DNA of 23,363 nucleotides from Planctomycetaceae bacterium (GTDB lineage Bacteria; Planctomycetota; Planctomycetia; Pirellulales; Pirellulaceae): the NCBI GenBank assembly GCA_002862265.1, contig PKCQ01000191.1, positions 1 through 23,363 of the forward strand, read 5' to 3'. Positions 1-10,100 of this stretch are shown here, piece after piece (position 1 is the stretch's first letter; the number at the start of each line of letters is the position of its first letter). The notes under the pieces were generated by a model. It searched no databases, was not told the DNA's origin, and saw nothing but the letters and a program-made list of their open reading frames with translations. The position numbers were made by a program, and so were the translations under genes.

Positions 1-1909
1 TAGGCTCCTGCTGCATCGCCGCCTTCAAGTCACTGTCTTTGACGTGGGCCACGCTGTCGAGTCCGTCCAGTCCAAGCCACTGTTGGACGAAGTGCATAGA
101 AAATCGGTCTGCCCGACGATCAACAAGCATGCGATCGACCTGAGCAGATAACGTTTTGGGATCATGCAGTTTTTCCTGCTCGGCCAGTTGCAGCAATTCT
201 TCGTCAGGAAGGCTGGACCATAAAAACAACGCAAGACGACTAGCAAGCTCGAAATCGCGGATTGCACCGTGGGACTCTGAGTCTCGATTGGGTGTGCGTT
301 GCGTCAGGTACAGAAACTCGGGAGTCGCGAGCGCCGTTGCTAGAACTTCCACCATTGCATCTTCAAAACTTGTTAACTCGCGACGGTACTCCTCGAAAAG
401 TCCAACGAACCTGTCCAGCTCTTGTTCTTCTGCAGGACGTCGCCAGATACGACGCAGAAAACGCGCCAGCACCGCACGACCATACTTTGTTTCGTCTTTA
501 CGAAACTCACTGTCAAAGAAGATTTCGGTATGTGTTTTCGGCGGCCACTGCTCGTAGTAGGGCGCGGTGATTTCGATCTGGTCGATCAAAACATGAAATG
601 GTTGTTCGCGGCCACTGGAGTTCGCGATATTGCGAATGTGCAGGAACTCATCACGCCGCGGAAACTTGGTCGCGAGTTTTCGAAAAGGGTTGCGTTGGAT
701 GTCGCTCAGCGGGATGTGAAAGTCGATATATTCAGGATGCTCTGCTGAGGCCGTCACCGGCTTATCACGTTCGCTGATGACGTTCATAAAGTTCGCGTTG
801 TTGCTGGTATGAGCACTGAAGATCAATCGCAGGCTTGCGTACTCGTCAGCGTTCATCGTGGACCGCCCGGCGCGAATACGGACTCGCATAATGCCGTCGT
901 CCGGAAGAAAGCGATCCAAGTTCATCTTCAACTCATTGGATCGCGGAAGAGCCAGTGCTACAGCTGAAACACCTGGAAACTGTCCGACGCTTGCGTTGGG
1001 ATCGGGCTGCCAGCTTCCACTTGCGAAGTGAACAGCCTCGCCACTTTCTCGATTCAATAGATGTGGGCGTCTACTATCTTTGGCGTAGCTGTCATCATCC
1101 CGATGGAACACTTTGGCTTTGCTAGCTGCTTTCGCCCGTGCTATTTCATCCTTCATGGAAATGACGTAGGTCACAGGCTCAGGACGTTCCCCGTGGACAG
1201 TCGCTCGTCTCAAGGCCTGGAGACCAATTTCTCGATAAGTCTCAAACTGCCTTGCAGACATCTGCAGTAGCTCGGAACTATTTTTGAAACCGTCCTCCGA
1301 TGCAGTTTCGGGAGGGAGCTTGCTCGCAAGCTGGTAGGGCAGGCCAAGCAGGTCCTGCAGCGCATAGTTGTACTCATACTTCGTCAGCCGACGGAATGAC
1401 GAGTGGGGCTGATCGTTGCGTCGATTTTTCGACGCTTTCATTAGTTCTTCGCTCAACCAGTCAACGATCTTACCGCGATCGGAATCGTCCAGTGCGTAGT
1501 CCGATTCTCCTTCTGGTGGCATTTCAGAATTGCTAACTACATTGTAGATCTCACGCCACTTATCGACGCTAGAGCCCGACAACAAATTCGGATCCAACTG
1601 ATCGACACGAACTCCCCCCTCGGCGCCAGCGGGCCCATGACAATCGAGACAGCTTTTTGCGAAAATGGACCGTACTGATTTCTCGAAGAACGCAACGTTG
1701 GCCGTTGGCGTTACGTCAGCTTTGGAGGTAGATGTCTTCGCCCCTGTTAGGAACCTTGATCTCGCTCTTCCCTGCTCACGGGCTTCTTCTAGAGAAACAG
1801 GCGTATCCTCAGCAAATACGGTCGGAGCAGTGCGGACCGTCTGAACAAGGATGGCAGTCAAGCAGGCGAGCACGAAGACGAATTCCGAAGTTTTCACAGT
1901 TTTCAACAC
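1..1909 (-). CDS. Planctomycete cytochrome c / DUF1592-type secreted protein (3' end beyond window)
   Basis: The minus strand is open from about 1909 to the window edge (about 636 residues, C-terminus missing). The likely start is GTG at 1909, with GTG at 1897 as alternative; no clear ribosome binding site is seen and there is no ATG near. The first 30 or so residues form a signal peptide (basic KTVK, then a hydrophobic stretch ending near VFA). A CxxCH haem motif (CLDCH) begins near residue 87, as in planctomycete cytochrome c domains. It is followed by a DUF1587-type block (RRLTKYEYNYALQDLLG, about 175), a DUF1595-type block (RRIWRRPAEEQELDRF, about 480-500) and a DUF1592-type block (LASRLALFLWSSLPDEELL, from about 555). 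DUF1588 and DUF1585 would be expected past the edge. The family is abundant in planctomycetes and often sits beside DUF1552 genes; its exact reaction is not established. The protein is probably exported and haem-binding. Confidence 0.93.
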   Translation of the reverse strand, partial: MLKTVKTSEFVFVLACLTAILVQTVRTAPTVFAEDTPVSLEEAREQGRARSRFLTGAKTSTSKADVTPTANVAFFEKSVRSIFAKSCLDCHGPAGAEGGVRVDQLDPNLLSGSSVDKWREIYNVVSNSEMPPEGESDYALDDSDRGKIVDWLSEELMKASKNRRNDQPHSSFRRLTKYEYNYALQDLLGLPYQLASKLPPETASEDGFKNSSELLQMSARQFETYREIGLQALRRATVHGERPEPVTYVISMKDEIARAKAASKAKVFHRDDDSYAKDSRRPHLLNRESGEAVHFASGSWQPDPNASVGQFPGVSAVALALPRSNELKMNLDRFLPDDGIMRVRIRAGRSTMNADEYASLRLIFSAHTSNNANFMNVISERDKPVTASAEHPEYIDFHIPLSDIQRNPFRKLATKFPRRDEFLHIRNIANSSGREQPFHVLIDQIEITAPYYEQWPPKTHTEIFFDSEFRKDETKYGRAVLARFLRRIWRRPAEEQELDRFVGLFEEYRRELTSFEDAMVEVLATALATPEFLYLTQRTPNRDSESHGAIRDFELASRLALFLWSSLPDEELLQLAEQEKLHDPKTLSAQVDRMLVDRRADRFSMHFVQQWLGLDGLDSVAHVKDSDLKAAMQQEP

Positions 1910-3240
1910 AATGTATTTGAGCAATGCAAGAAAACCCAATCCGAACGAGATCGAGGATTCCCCCGCGTGAAAGCAGGCACGCGCAGGGGGGGAGGGAGTG
2001 CTAAGGAGGGGAGCGTCTGAAAGTCGGGGCACGGACCCATCAGTATAACAGCTCTCGTCAACCTCTATGTCATTTGATTGATGTTTCATCGCAAAATGGC
2101 ATTCGCTGAATCCTGTCTTTCCGGTCCCGCTTTCATTTTTTTACCGAATGCCACCTCGGTGAATACAAGAATTCTAAAACGAAGACTTCTAAAACACAGT
2201 TTGTCAATGTAGTTCTCGCGAGTCCTTGACGCGAGCCATGGTCGCTGAAATGACGTTTCAGTCGATCGGCCAAAGGCAGCCCTGCGATCAGAACTCGAAG
2301 TCGATGCTGTTTAGGCCGAGAGCCAAACCAAGTACTCCCGTACCGACGAAGCATACAATGAAGGGTGAGCTTGGAACCACCCTATCAGGACACTGGCGGC
2401 AGTGACCGCCCGGATCGCTAATTAGGCAGCGGCACGTTCTTCGTCGGACTTGGCGAAGCTCTCGCCTCCGCATCGGCCAAATTCGTGGTTGCGTCAGATT
2501 CGATGCAACTCAACGCCGAATGCAGGCCGATGAAGCCAAAATAACAATCGATCCTCCAGCCACCAGCGAAACACCAGCCCTAAAACGCGTCCACGCGAGC
2601 AAGTTCTTGCACCACTCCATCCAGTCTCGAAGAATCGGCTTCAGCGATTGCTAAACATCGTCAGATTGGTCAATCGCAATGGGCAATTGCTTCCCAGCGT
2701 CGCCCGATGCCTTCAGCCAGCAGGGCAATGAACCGCGAAATTGACTGAAGTTCGGCTGGCTACTCTGCACCGAAGCACCCGTGTAGGCGGTATTGCTACT
2801 GAGCACATCGTTGTATCGCAAACCGTTGTATTTCACTAGCACGCGTTCAATTAACGCGTTCAATTAACGCGTTCAATTAGGCGATCCACTCGCGAGCGCA
2901 AAGCGTGTGTTCATGTCGGGTATCGCCGCCTTCGTTTACTAGCTGGTTTTCGACCTCGAAGCTCTGAACTGTTAGTGAAATGCCCAATCTGTCGCCATGA
3001 AGCAATACGCATTCCTCTTGCTTCAACTTTGATCAGTCCTTTTTGTTACAAATCTTCTCGTAAGGCCGTCAGCTCACACACGCACCGATGATTCGAAAGC
3101 GAACCAGCTTAAATTCCTTGTCATCCGAACACGTTTGATTATCGTTCCACCCGGGCCTTCCAGAGCAGCTTGTTGGGACACTGTAAAGTTGTCATGACTG
3201 TCACTGATTTGAACGCTGCAGCCGAACAGGTTGCAATCTT
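1910..3240. other. Long intergenic stretch without a recognisable gene
   Basis: About 1.3 kb with only short open frames (up to about 70 codons) on both strands, none with a recognisable motif or a convincing start. It contains the promoter side of the divergent flanking genes and a 13-bp triple tandem repeat at 2841-2879. Some of it could be the decayed body of an old gene, but I could not match it to a family. Confidence 0.6.
2841..2879. repeat. Three perfect tandem copies of a 13-bp unit
   Basis: The unit acgcgttcaatta occurs head to tail at 2841-2853, 2854-2866 and 2867-2879 with no mismatch. Each copy contains the core acgcgt, which together with the preceding ta/a makes the 8-bp palindrome aacgcgtt at the two junctions. 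It lies in the non-coding stretch about 360 bp upstream of the PEP-CTERM gene. It may be a slippage product or a protein-binding array; the sequence alone does not decide. Confidence 0.9.
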
Positions 3241-4443
3241 TTGACAGAAAAGTTTACATTTCAGAGTTCAAACGCGAGTATTTTTCAGCACAGAATTTTC
3301 TTGCCCTTAGGACTGCTTCTTATTTGCCAACCTCTCCATGCGGACTGGGTTACGTTCGGCACCGGCGACAACGCATTCCAGATGCAATTCGTAGAGATTG
3401 GGGACGCGGGTAACCTGCATGCCAGAATCATGGATAGGGGTTACGAAGCAAACGGCACCAATTCAGGTACGGGCTTGTATGCCGGCGACGGAAGCGTACA
3501 AGTCAATCCAGCTGGCGCGGTCGGTTACACGTAAGACATGCAGAAATATGAAGTCCGTCGTGACTTCATCACGAAGTACAACAATGAATTCGGCACGGAC
3601 AATGGACTCGAGTTCGACATGTTCGACATGTCGAACTTCGGCGGTAACGGTGCAGATAAACCCGCAACTGGAATCAGCTGGAACGAGGCGGCCCGCTTTG
3701 TCAACTGGCTGAATACTAGCACGGGCGGTTATGCAGCATACAATTTCACGACGGGTGGTGTGAACGACAACATTAGTTTTTGGACGCCTTCAGACATGGA
3801 GGATTACGACCCCGATAACCCATTTCGCAGTAAGCGAGCAAACTACGCCCTGCCATCTCGCGATGAGTGGCATAAGGCAGTATTTTTCGATTCAGGTAGC
3901 CTGGGCACCACTCACGAATACAGCTATGGCACATTCGGTCAGTACCATTATTTTTCAGTGCAACCTGGTGACACTCCGCCGATTCAAACGTCCGGAAGTA
4001 CGGACTACGGTACCGCTGTTTACGGGGGGACAACCATAGGTTCCCCCCCTCCCCTGTCAGGCCCAGCAGATGTCGACAACGCTGGTGGACTGCAGGACTA
4101 CGGCACGATGGGCATGGCCGGAAATGCCGCTGAGTGGAACGAAGGGCCTTCTGCGCAGTACTTCAATGGCACTTATGACCTCCCCATCAACTCACCCACC
4201 CAAACACGAGATCTCAGAGGCGGCTGGTGGAACCAAACTGGGATCGGAAACCAAAATTTCACGGTCAATGCGAGGGGAAACTTTGACCAGGTTCCGACCT
4301 TTGATATGGGCCCTTGCACAGGGTTCGGCGTCGTGGGTGGCCTAAATTCTTCGTCTGGAGGTGGAACCTTGCCTGAGCCGAGCAGCTTCACGATAATGCT
4401 TACCGGGGCGTGCCTGCTTGGTTTTCGCCGATCGCGCCGATAG
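3241..4443 (+). pseudogene. PEP-CTERM protein with formylglycine-enzyme-like (SUMF1/EgtB/PvdO) fold, interrupted by one in-frame TAA
   Basis: One frame of 401 codons reads from TTG 3241 to TAG 4443 and is broken only by TAA at 3532-3534 (codon 98). In-frame TGA at 3205 limits the start; TTG is the best visible choice, so the original ATG may also be lost. Order: signal peptide (hydrophobic FLPLGLLLICQPLHA), FGE-like domain with motifs KYEVRRDF, SWNEAARFVNWLN, LPSRDEWHKAVFF, GNAAEWNEG and LRGGWWNQ, then a PEP-CTERM tail (LPEPSS, hydrophobic segment, RRSRR) recognised by exosortase-type sorting. The stop falls at GYT*DMQKYEV, where relatives usually have an aromatic residue or similar, so a sense codon was probably lost. 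The cysteine pair of true sulfatase-activating FGE is not visible in the GGWW region, so catalysis of that reaction is doubtful. The downstream part (3538-4443) could only be made by readthrough or re-initiation and would lack the signal peptide. Confidence 0.85.
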
Positions 4444-5343
4444 GACTGTTCGCTCACCTATTCCAAATGCACCCTCATCTCAGAGGTAATACACAGTTCT
4501 TACTTTGGTGTGCACAGCAGCTGTCATTGTCAAAATATCAAGTCATGCCTCGGCTCATTGATAATCAGGTGCTCACGGTGCAACTTCATGCCTGAGATGA
4601 GCTTATTCGCAGCAGCCCGTGATTAGACCACTTCCAGGCTGAAACGTGATTGCTATCGTTCGATCTAGGTTCGGTGTATGAAAGAGCACGGGGCTGAGAT
4701 TGGCAAACGCCGATCTTTGCCGCGTCAACGAGATACGGAACGCGATAGATTCTGATGACGTTTATCATCGAGAGCTCTTCCCCAAAGAGAAACCACGAAA
4801 GCAGTCAGACTTCAGGCTTACCGAAACCATCCCTAGTAAACTTTCATTTTGAGCGATCGCATTAATACTTGCGAGGTTTTTATACCCCTCTCGTTCATGG
4901 CTTGCCCGATGAAAGTTTGGGCGAACGCTTTGTTGGTTTGAGCATTTTGCTCAATGACCAAATGACTTTGCCGAGCTCTTTCAATGGTCCACCTCCTGCT
5001 TCCCGTCTGATTCAAACGCAAAAGCATACGATTGTTTGAAGACAATCTCTGCAACTGCACTTCTGTGACCGAACCGGTTGTTCCATGCATTGCTGGTAAG
5101 CCTGACTAGCTGACTGACTTGGTTTGCTCTGAAGAGCAGCAGTTTCGAAACGATTTAAAGAAACTTTATCCCTAAAACTCCTGGCAACTGCGGTAACTAT
5201 GTATCGCGAATCCCTGGAATTGCTTTCTGAAATCAAATCGAAAATAAATTGAGTTCCTTGTCATCTCAGCGCCGGAACGCGTTTTCTTTGACGCTGCCCC
5301 AGATAGCTCTTTGTTTTTTCAAATAGATAACTGGAGAAGTAAG
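4444..5343. other. Intergenic stretch, no supported gene
   Basis: About 900 bp with short open frames on both strands only. A minus-strand frame at 4833-5090 (85 codons, no recognised motif) is the longest; it could be a relic of a coding sequence but I cannot name it. A 10-bp inverted pair (ctcatctcag near 4475, ctgagatgag near 4592) is too far apart to be a terminator. The last 20 bp contain the ribosome binding site of the next gene. Confidence 0.5.
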
Positions 5344-6567
5344 ATGAAAACGGGTTTGGTCTGCACGCTGGCTCTTTGCGTATTCGGCCTTGGAGGCACT
5401 GTAACTCAGGCGGCTGATATTTACGTGGACTGCAACGTAAGTAGCAGCACGAATGACGGTACCACTTGGTCGACAGCCTACAGCAATCTGGCGGACGCTG
5501 TTGCTGATGCCAACAGCAATGGAGCGAATGACAACATTCGGATTCGCACTGGCTTTTACCGCACACACATTACATTGCCGATCACGGAACCCTGCGTTCT
5601 TATTGGAGAGGCTGGGACAACGATCGGGGCGCCGATGAGGGCTCATGTCCTCCTTGAGGTGGAGTCTACCCAAGTTCATTTCAGGGACATTGTGTTTGAT
5701 AGTGGCACCAGTTTCGTAAATGCCCACGAGTCCGAACTCCGTTTACATCGTTGCCAGTTCAGAAATAGTTCCATGCAGGCGGTGAGTACCAGAGACTGTT
5801 CTCTCGTGGAGGTACATGACTGCCTGTTCGAGGGCAATCATGGTGGATTGTTCACAATTTTTTCTGATCGTATTGAAGTTTTGGACAGCCAGTTTTTGGG
5901 TAACTACACAGCCAGTCATGCCGGTGCACTTTACGTCGACGACTGTCAATCTTTGATGATTGCGCGCTGCCTGTTTCAGTCAAATATTGCCGCACAACAA
6001 GGTGGAGCGATATTTATTAACCGGGTTGATCCAGGCTGGAAAAAATCGGCGAACCTTATCAATTGTGTCCTTCGAAATAATGAGGCAACTTCCGGCGGCG
6101 GAATCTATTGCCTTAATTGTCATCTTCGCGTCTCCAACTGCACCATCATTAACAATCTTGCACACCACGAAACTGGAGGTATCAAAAGTCTTCGATATGG
6201 CGAGGTAGCTTTTGAAAATTCGATTCTCTGGGGAAACCGGGACACTATCTCAGGTTCGCTTATGCTTCAACAGTTCAATAACCTTCCCTCGCGGCTCGTC
6301 CATTGTTGCATCGAGGATCCGTCGGGGTTTACGGCAGTCTGGGGACGAGGTGTAATTAACAGAAACCCGAGAATGACGTTGGGTGGCCAGCTGCAAACCG
6401 GATCCCCCTGCATCGACACTGGTGATTTTCTCTACTACCCATCCGCGGTGTTAGACAATCCAGGCGAGGACATTTTCGGCAATGACCGGCTGGTCGGACG
6501 AGAAATTGACATGGGGGCTTTCGAAAACAGCCTAGTTGAATACCCAATTATGAAGACTTCTTGGTAG
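5344..6567 (+). CDS. Secreted right-handed beta-helix protein with choice-of-anchor Q end
   Basis: 407 residues. The ATG at 5344 is preceded by GGAGAAG at about 8-10 bp, a good ribosome binding site, which selects it over TTG 5311. The N-terminus is a signal peptide (MKTGLVCTLALCVFGLGG then TQAAD). The body consists of repeated strands of the parallel beta-helix type: HRCQFRNSSMQ, HDCLFEGNHGG, LDSQFLGNYTASHAGAL, ARCLFQSNIAAQQGGAI, INCVLRNNEATSGGGIY, SNCTIINNLAHHETGGI, ENSILWGN. It ends with SPCIDTGD...DIFGNDRLVGREIDMGAFE, the signature of the choice-of-anchor Q domain found in secreted polymorphic outer-membrane-like proteins. Proteins of this kind are surface or secreted adhesins or polysaccharide-binding/lyase relatives; no catalytic residues can be assigned. 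It stands alone, with about 600 bp before the next gene. Confidence 0.9.
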   Translation: MKTGLVCTLALCVFGLGGTVTQAADIYVDCNVSSSTNDGTTWSTAYSNLADAVADANSNGANDNIRIRTGFYRTHITLPITEPCVLIGEAGTTIGAPMRAHVLLEVESTQVHFRDIVFDSGTSFVNAHESELRLHRCQFRNSSMQAVSTRDCSLVEVHDCLFEGNHGGLFTIFSDRIEVLDSQFLGNYTASHAGALYVDDCQSLMIARCLFQSNIAAQQGGAIFINRVDPGWKKSANLINCVLRNNEATSGGGIYCLNCHLRVSNCTIINNLAHHETGGIKSLRYGEVAFENSILWGNRDTISGSLMLQQFNNLPSRLVHCCIEDPSGFTAVWGRGVINRNPRMTLGGQLQTGSPCIDTGDFLYYPSAVLDNPGEDIFGNDRLVGREIDMGAFENSLVEYPIMKTSW

Positions 6568-6654
6568 TCTCGATAAAAATGGTCAACGAAGCTGAAGTGC
6601 ACCACCCTACAGACGCTACAACCTGTTAACTCTCTTAATAGATGAAACAGCCAA

Positions 6655-6701
6655 AGCCGCAAAAGACAGCTCTTGCTTCGCGAAAGTAGTCTTATGCGGC
6701 T
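6655..6701 (+). terminator. Possible terminator hairpin after the beta-helix gene
   Basis: agccgcaaaagac at 6655-6667 pairs with gtcttatgcggct at 6689-6701 (12 of 13 positions), with an inner cttcgcgaa mini-stem in the loop. A T-rich run (ttgcgtttcgtttt) follows at 6703-6716. It lies about 90 bp past the stop of the upstream gene, so it may end that transcript; a small structured RNA is the alternative. Confidence 0.4.
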
Positions 6702-6787
6702 CTTGCGTTTCGTTTTCGGGAGCCCGCCGAAGTGCTCCCAAAAACAGACATGCGTGCTATCCGAAAGGCCTTAAAAGGAGTCCTTCG

Positions 6788-6892
6788 ATGACCATAAGGC
6801 GAAAACGAAGAAAGACCGAGCAGATCGCAAATCAACTCAGAAAAGGCATGCGGTCGCTTGCTACTGCCGTCGAGTCACCTAGAAAGGGGTAA
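6788..6892 (+). pseudogene. Possible N-terminal scrap of an IS3-type OrfA
   Basis: A 34-codon frame from ATG to TAA begins MTIRRKRRKTEQIANQLRKG. This resembles the start of IS3-family OrfA proteins (K/R-rich, then EQI..LR.A), after which the helix-turn-helix part is missing. The similarity is short, so chance is possible. If real it is a fragment of a lost insertion. Confidence 0.3.
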
Positions 6893-7171
6893 AGCTCAAA
6901 CTCCACCCTCGCTCTTGTTGCAAGTCAGAAATCAAGAAAAAACTTCATTGCGTCGCAGCCTTAAAACTTTGCCACTGAATCCTACAATCCGTGCCTTGGC
7001 ACTCACTCTTTGAAAATGCTCGTTGGGTATATTACAGATAACTACCAGAGCAACGGACTGGCCAAAAGAACCGTCGGGCAACAGCTCTGAGACCGCATTT
7101 TGCAGAACGGCAAACTTGGGGGATCAAACACCGCACCTTGTGAGAAGATAGCAGGTGGATTCGCTTAGATC

Positions 7172-10100
7172 ATGAAGCGAATTGAGTTTACGCATTGGAA
7201 AAAGTCAATGGCGGTATCAAACGAACATGAGCACGAACATGAGCTGAAACGGCTTGCGTCTGAACTAGCAATACAGGCGTGGGCCGAGGGTGGAGCGACT
7301 GATCCCTCGATACAAGCTGAGCTGATTGACAAGTACCCACACATTACCGAACAGCTCAGGCTTGAATTCAAGCGTCTCGCATTCATCGAACGAGCATTCG
7401 ATGATGAACCAGCCCAGAGCACAGTAAATTTGCTTACAACTCGATCTGCGGCTAACGTAAAGGGCATCAATCTTCCATTTGATTGGACATGGAGATGCCA
7501 CCGTTGTGAAATCACGCTTCGTGACTTCGGTGCCGCAGATCCCTCCAGCAGCGGTGAACGCGTCTGCCCGAAATGTGGCGAGGAACTACTTCGCGTACAA
7601 CAGGCGGATGCTTCTGCAAGCGGTGATCTGATTGATCATTATCGCTTAGAACGCGTACTAGGAGCGGGCGGATCCGGTACCGTTTGGCTCGCCTTTGACG
7701 AAGAGCTACTTCGGCCGGTTGCGTTGAAAATACCTAAACGCGGTCGCTTGGATGCGGGCTCTCGTAAGACATTTTTGCGCGAAGCCCAAATCGCGGCATC
7801 CGTCCGACATCCAATGGTTGTTACGGTCTACGACGTAGGGATCTACCGAGATGAAGTCTACATTTGCAGCGAGTACATCGAGGGTTCAACACTCGCACAA
7901 AACCAAACCGAGAAAGCAAATCAACCGGAAGCCGCCTGCCGATTAGTGCTGCAATTATGTGAACCGCTACAGGTATTACACGAGGCGGGGATCATCCACC
8001 GCGATCTTAAGCCGAGCAACATACTAATCGATCAGAGTGGTGTAGGAAGATTAACAGACTTTGGCCTCGCAAAGTCCTTAATAGGGCAAACAACAAACAC
8101 TCTCACCGGATAAGTACTTGGAACACCTGCGTATATGGCGCCCGAAATCGTTGCTGGTAATTCCAAGCATGCAGATCCGCGAACAGACATCTACTCCATT
8201 GGTGTTGTGTTTTACGAATTACTCTCTACCAGCGTGCCATTTCAAGGCTCATGGAGCGAGCTAGAGTCGGCTATCCTTCATGATCAACCGCCAAAGCTCG
8301 AGTCGTTTGCTCCCCCCTGGGACATTCCCCGAGACCTAGAACAGGTTTGCTTGAAGTGCCTTGAAAAGAACCCTAAGGATCGGTACCAATCGGTCGATCT
8401 GCTTGTTGCTGATTTGAAGCGTTTTCTGGACGGCTTACCCGTCCATGCGAAACCGAAACCGCTGCCGCTTCGTATCTACCGGCAAATCGAAAAGCGTCCA
8501 GCATCGTCGCTCGCAACCGCCTTGGCGATGGTGTTTTTCGTGACGATCCCTTACCTCTTCGGAACGATCCTCGGGATCACCCAAGATAACCGCGAGTTAG
8601 AAAGTGCGAATAATGCCGCTGAGGCCACCATCGCAGAACTCGAGCTACAAACCGAATATGTAGATAGGCAAGCCGCCATCGAAAGCATGGTAAGGGAGGT
8701 GGAGGCACTGGCTGATACGCGCCCACAGGCAGCACTGGAAATGGCGATCGATGTCGCTAAGCGAGTGTCGGCTGAAAATTCACCTTACCTACCAAAGGAC
8801 CGAATAGAGCGAGAAAGTCAGGCTTATCAGTTATTGGTCGATCTCGCAATTCGCAACGTGGGGGTTCAACCAACCTTGCCAGTTGGTGAGGCGAAGCAGA
8901 TTCAGTTAATGGCCCCCAATCGCCTTTTGATTCGCAATCAAGTCACTGCTACTGAAAAGAGGAGTAAATTCGATCCCCAGCAACCTCGGGTTGACGAATG
9001 CTTCACGGTTTGGATGCCCAACCGTGTCACGCAACCACCAAACAATCAAATTGGAAAATTGAGAGAGGTCAACTATCCGGATGTGCACCCGCGGGACAGG
9101 TTTCTGGTGAATCTTTCAGCAATTGTCCATTACAAACACGGGGAATTGTCGCCAAGCCATTCGAGTTCAACTGCAAACAATAGCCCCAACACCGCCGCTA
9201 ACCAGCTGGAGAATTACTCAGTCGCAAGTCCTGGAACGATGACCTGCTACTGGAAGGGCCTACCGGCAAAAGATTGTGTTGTGTCAAAAGATGGTAGGAT
9301 TGTGATCTCGCTTCACATTGACGGATCAATCTCCGCGAAGTTGAGAGTGGCTGATTCAGCGAACACGACGAACTATGTAGACATTGAGTTTGAGGGGTCC
9401 GAAAACCGGGTAGCCAACCAAATAGACTGGCTGGATGATGCAGACATACTACTCGTGGAAGCAGCAGGTGAAGTGACGGCGTTGGAGTTGCAACGCGGAT
9501 CAAAACCATGGGCTTTCAAACCGAAGGCGATCTGGGAAACCAGTCTCGATGACATTGTGTGTTGTAAGACAACTATCGGGGTCCACAATCAAGCAGCACA
9601 AGAATTAGCACTCTATCAAACCACCGCATTGGAGTCGATCGAAAGCAAGGCAAAACCCTATCTGCAGCTCCCATGCGATCAGGTTTTTGACCTATGGCTC
9701 CCGCGCTCGGAGGACGAAATCTACGTTGCTTGCGCCAGTAATGGTCATCATCACTGGCAAAAGTGGATCATCAAAGATCGTAAGGTCGAACAAATCTTGG
9801 CGTGGGATAAGAACCTGGCATCCCCAGAGTTGATCGCTCATCCAACTCAGGATTTAGCCGTTTTGGTTGGCCCGAACCTTTGGCTGTTAGATGCTTCAAC
9901 CGGTAACTTGAAAACTCTAATGGACCATGCAAACTTGGATCCAAACTTCCGTCAGAGCGCAGTTGCGTGGCTAGGAACGACCCGAAATCTACTAATCGGT
10001 CTCGGCACGCGGCTTTCGCTACTGGACACCACCTTACCGAATGAAGGTTTGCAATCGGCAGAGCAGATCTTTCGCCAGCCATCGAGTGTGGCGTCTGTGA

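Larger units (their letters stand above)
6568..7171. other. Intergenic stretch between the beta-helix gene and the kinase
   Basis: About 600 bp. It holds a hairpin at 6655-6701 and a short transposase-like scrap at 6788-6892 (entered separately). The 250 bp directly before the kinase show no clear promoter or coding potential. Confidence 0.5.

Noticed and set aside
2133..2863. Short overlapping minus-strand frames as small genes
   Set aside because: They are rich in Arg/Ser/Cys as expected from noise, lack plausible starts and overlap each other in different frames.
2841..2879. CRISPR-like array
   Set aside because: The copies are head to tail with no spacers, and no cas-type gene is present.
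3621..3636. 16-bp perfect palindrome gttcgacatgtcgaac
   Set aside because: It lies within the FDMFDMSNF coding region of the PEP-CTERM gene and follows from the repeated FDM codons; no regulatory reading is needed.
4833..5090. 85-codon minus-strand frame as a gene
   Set aside because: It has no ribosome binding site, signal or recognisable motif; it might be a relic but cannot be supported.
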